Under the pieces are notes generated by a model. It was not told the origin of the DNA. It was given only the letters and a program-made list of their open reading frames with translations, and did not search any database. This document shows, piece by piece, positions 6,217 through 7,205 of a stretch of 7,205 nt of DNA (positions are counted from its first letter, which is position 1; each line of letters begins with the position of its first letter). Position numbers and translations under genes: made by a program. The stretch is from Acidobacteriota bacterium (GTDB taxonomy: Bacteria > Acidobacteriota > Blastocatellia > Pyrinomonadales > Pyrinomonadaceae), in assembly GCA_013813755.1 (NCBI GenBank), contig JACCRD010000168.1, positions 1-7,205 on the forward strand. The letters are read 5' to 3'.

Positions 6217-7205
6217 TTGCCAAAAACAGCTACTCGCCAGAAAGAAGAAACGAAAACGAATAAAAGTTCCACCAACGGCGCTAATAAAACCGCGTCCAAA
6301 ACGAACGCCAAAACAAATGGGCAGCCGACCGATACCATTGATCCGAAGCTCGCGTCCGCCGAACACAAAGACCGCCGGCAGGCACAAAAATCTTCGATTA
6401 AAAATATTAAGCCGGAACTTCTTAAAGAAATGCTTTACCAGATGGTTCTGGGCAGAATTTTTGAGCAGAAATGCGCAGAGGTTTACCGGATCGGCAAAAT
6501 TGGCGGTTTTTGTCATTTGTATATCGGGCAGGAAGCAGTCGGCATCGGCACGATAATGGCTTTGCGTGAAGATGATTATGTCATTACCGCTTACCGCGAC
6601 CACGTGCAGGCGATGGTCAAAGGCATCACGCCTGAAGCGGTAATGGCGGAACTTTACGGCAGAGCGGGCGGAAATGTAGGCGGTAAAGGCGGCTCGATGC
6701 ATATGTTTTCTAAAGAACTCGGGTTTTACGGCGGGCACGGCATCGTCGGTGGTCAAATCGGCGTCGGCACAGGGATGGCTTACGCGCAGAAATACAAAGG
6801 AACCGACGCGGTAACGCTCTGTTTCTTTGGCGAAGCGGCGGTTAATCAGGGAATGTTTCACGAATCATTAAATATGGCGCAGCTCTGGAAACTGCCCGTC
6901 ATTTTCATCTGCGAAAATAACCAATACGGAATGGGAACCTCGCAAAAACGCGCGATGAGCATTTCAAGCATCGCCAAAAAAGCCGAAGGTTTCGGAATGG
7001 CAAACGAATTTGTCGACGGAATGGACGTTTTAGCCGTCCGCGAAGCAACCGAGCGGGCGATTGAACGCGCCCGCAAAGACGGTTCGCCCACGTTGCTCGA
7101 AATTCGATGTTATCGTTTTATGGGACATTCGATGTCTGATCCGGGAAAATACCGCACCTCTGATGAAATAAAGAAAAATCAGGAACGCGATCCGATTTTT
7201 CTTTT
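6217..7205 (+). CDS. pdhA: Pyruvate dehydrogenase E1 component, alpha subunit (3' end outside window)
   Basis: Thiamine-diphosphate-binding subunit of the cytoplasmic pyruvate dehydrogenase complex, which with E1-beta decarboxylates pyruvate and acetylates the E2 lipoyl group. About 329 residues are visible; the frame is open at the right edge. Residues about 1-60 are Lys/Thr/Asn/Ala-rich and low in complexity, then the E1-alpha fold begins (LLKEMLYQMVLGRIFEQK). Conserved blocks seen: YRDHVQAM, GGKGGSMHMF, GHGIVGGQ, the ThDP/Mg motif, ENNQYGMGTS (N234-N235), and the loop GHSMSDPGKYRT (S305, S307), which in mammalian E1-alpha carries the regulatory serine. The ThDP motif reads G205-E206-A207, then 26 residues to NN, where GDG is usual. 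The start is taken as TTG 6217; ATG 6196 would add seven residues. A related branched-chain or acetoin dehydrogenase E1-alpha is possible, but the WKLPVIFICENN region looks most like PdhA. pdhB would be expected just beyond the edge. Confidence 0.92.
   Translation, partial: MPKTATRQKEETKTNKSSTNGANKTASKTNAKTNGQPTDTIDPKLASAEHKDRRQAQKSSIKNIKPELLKEMLYQMVLGRIFEQKCAEVYRIGKIGGFCHLYIGQEAVGIGTIMALREDDYVITAYRDHVQAMVKGITPEAVMAELYGRAGGNVGGKGGSMHMFSKELGFYGGHGIVGGQIGVGTGMAYAQKYKGTDAVTLCFFGEAAVNQGMFHESLNMAQLWKLPVIFICENNQYGMGTSQKRAMSISSIAKKAEGFGMANEFVDGMDVLAVREATERAIERARKDGSPTLLEIRCYRFMGHSMSDPGKYRTSDEIKKNQERDPIFL

Overview
The window reads as an ordinary chromosomal segment of a free-living, moderate-GC bacterium. 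All five large genes are housekeeping or accessory metabolic genes. Most starts lack a Shine-Dalgarno sequence, and no phage, transposase or CRISPR signature is visible. The protein styles (a DsbD with a CTNC thioredoxin domain, an E1-alpha with a Lys/Thr/Asn-rich N-terminus, a bacterial cysteine dioxygenase) and the short-period repeats would fit an Acidobacteriota/Blastocatellia-like genome. That placement is inference from general resemblance, not from a search.

Layout. Positions 1-261 are AT-rich and hold no supportable gene. A good sigma70-type promoter (223-250) then reads into a 26-codon ORF (262-342) that ends in two adjacent Cys codons. After it comes a weak hairpin followed by a U-rich run (372-408), and then cysS (438-1838, +), cysteinyl-tRNA synthetase. 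Converging on cysS from the right is a minus-strand cluster, in transcription order: dsbD (6026-4071), a cysteine dioxygenase gene (3988-3413) and a multi-spanning GT39-type glycosyltransferase (3411-1879). The last two are separated by one base. The dsbD-cdo gap is filled by an array of 10-bp repeats arranged as three direct plus three inverted units. A separate 7-bp repeat array lies inside dsbD and is translated as a 7-residue repeat in the linker between two domains. Divergent from dsbD, with its own promoter and a good ribosome binding site, is pdhA (6217 to beyond the right edge), the E1-alpha subunit of pyruvate dehydrogenase.

How the genes connect. Three of the five large genes handle cysteine or thiols: CysS charges tRNA-Cys, cysteine dioxygenase removes excess free cysteine by oxidation, and DsbD carries reducing equivalents across the membrane to periplasmic cysteines. 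The most interesting regulatory candidate is the Cys-Cys-ending mini-ORF in the cysS leader. It looks like a cysteine-sensing leader peptide, but the pairing logic of its RNA cannot be settled from sequence alone. No clearly novel multi-gene system is present.
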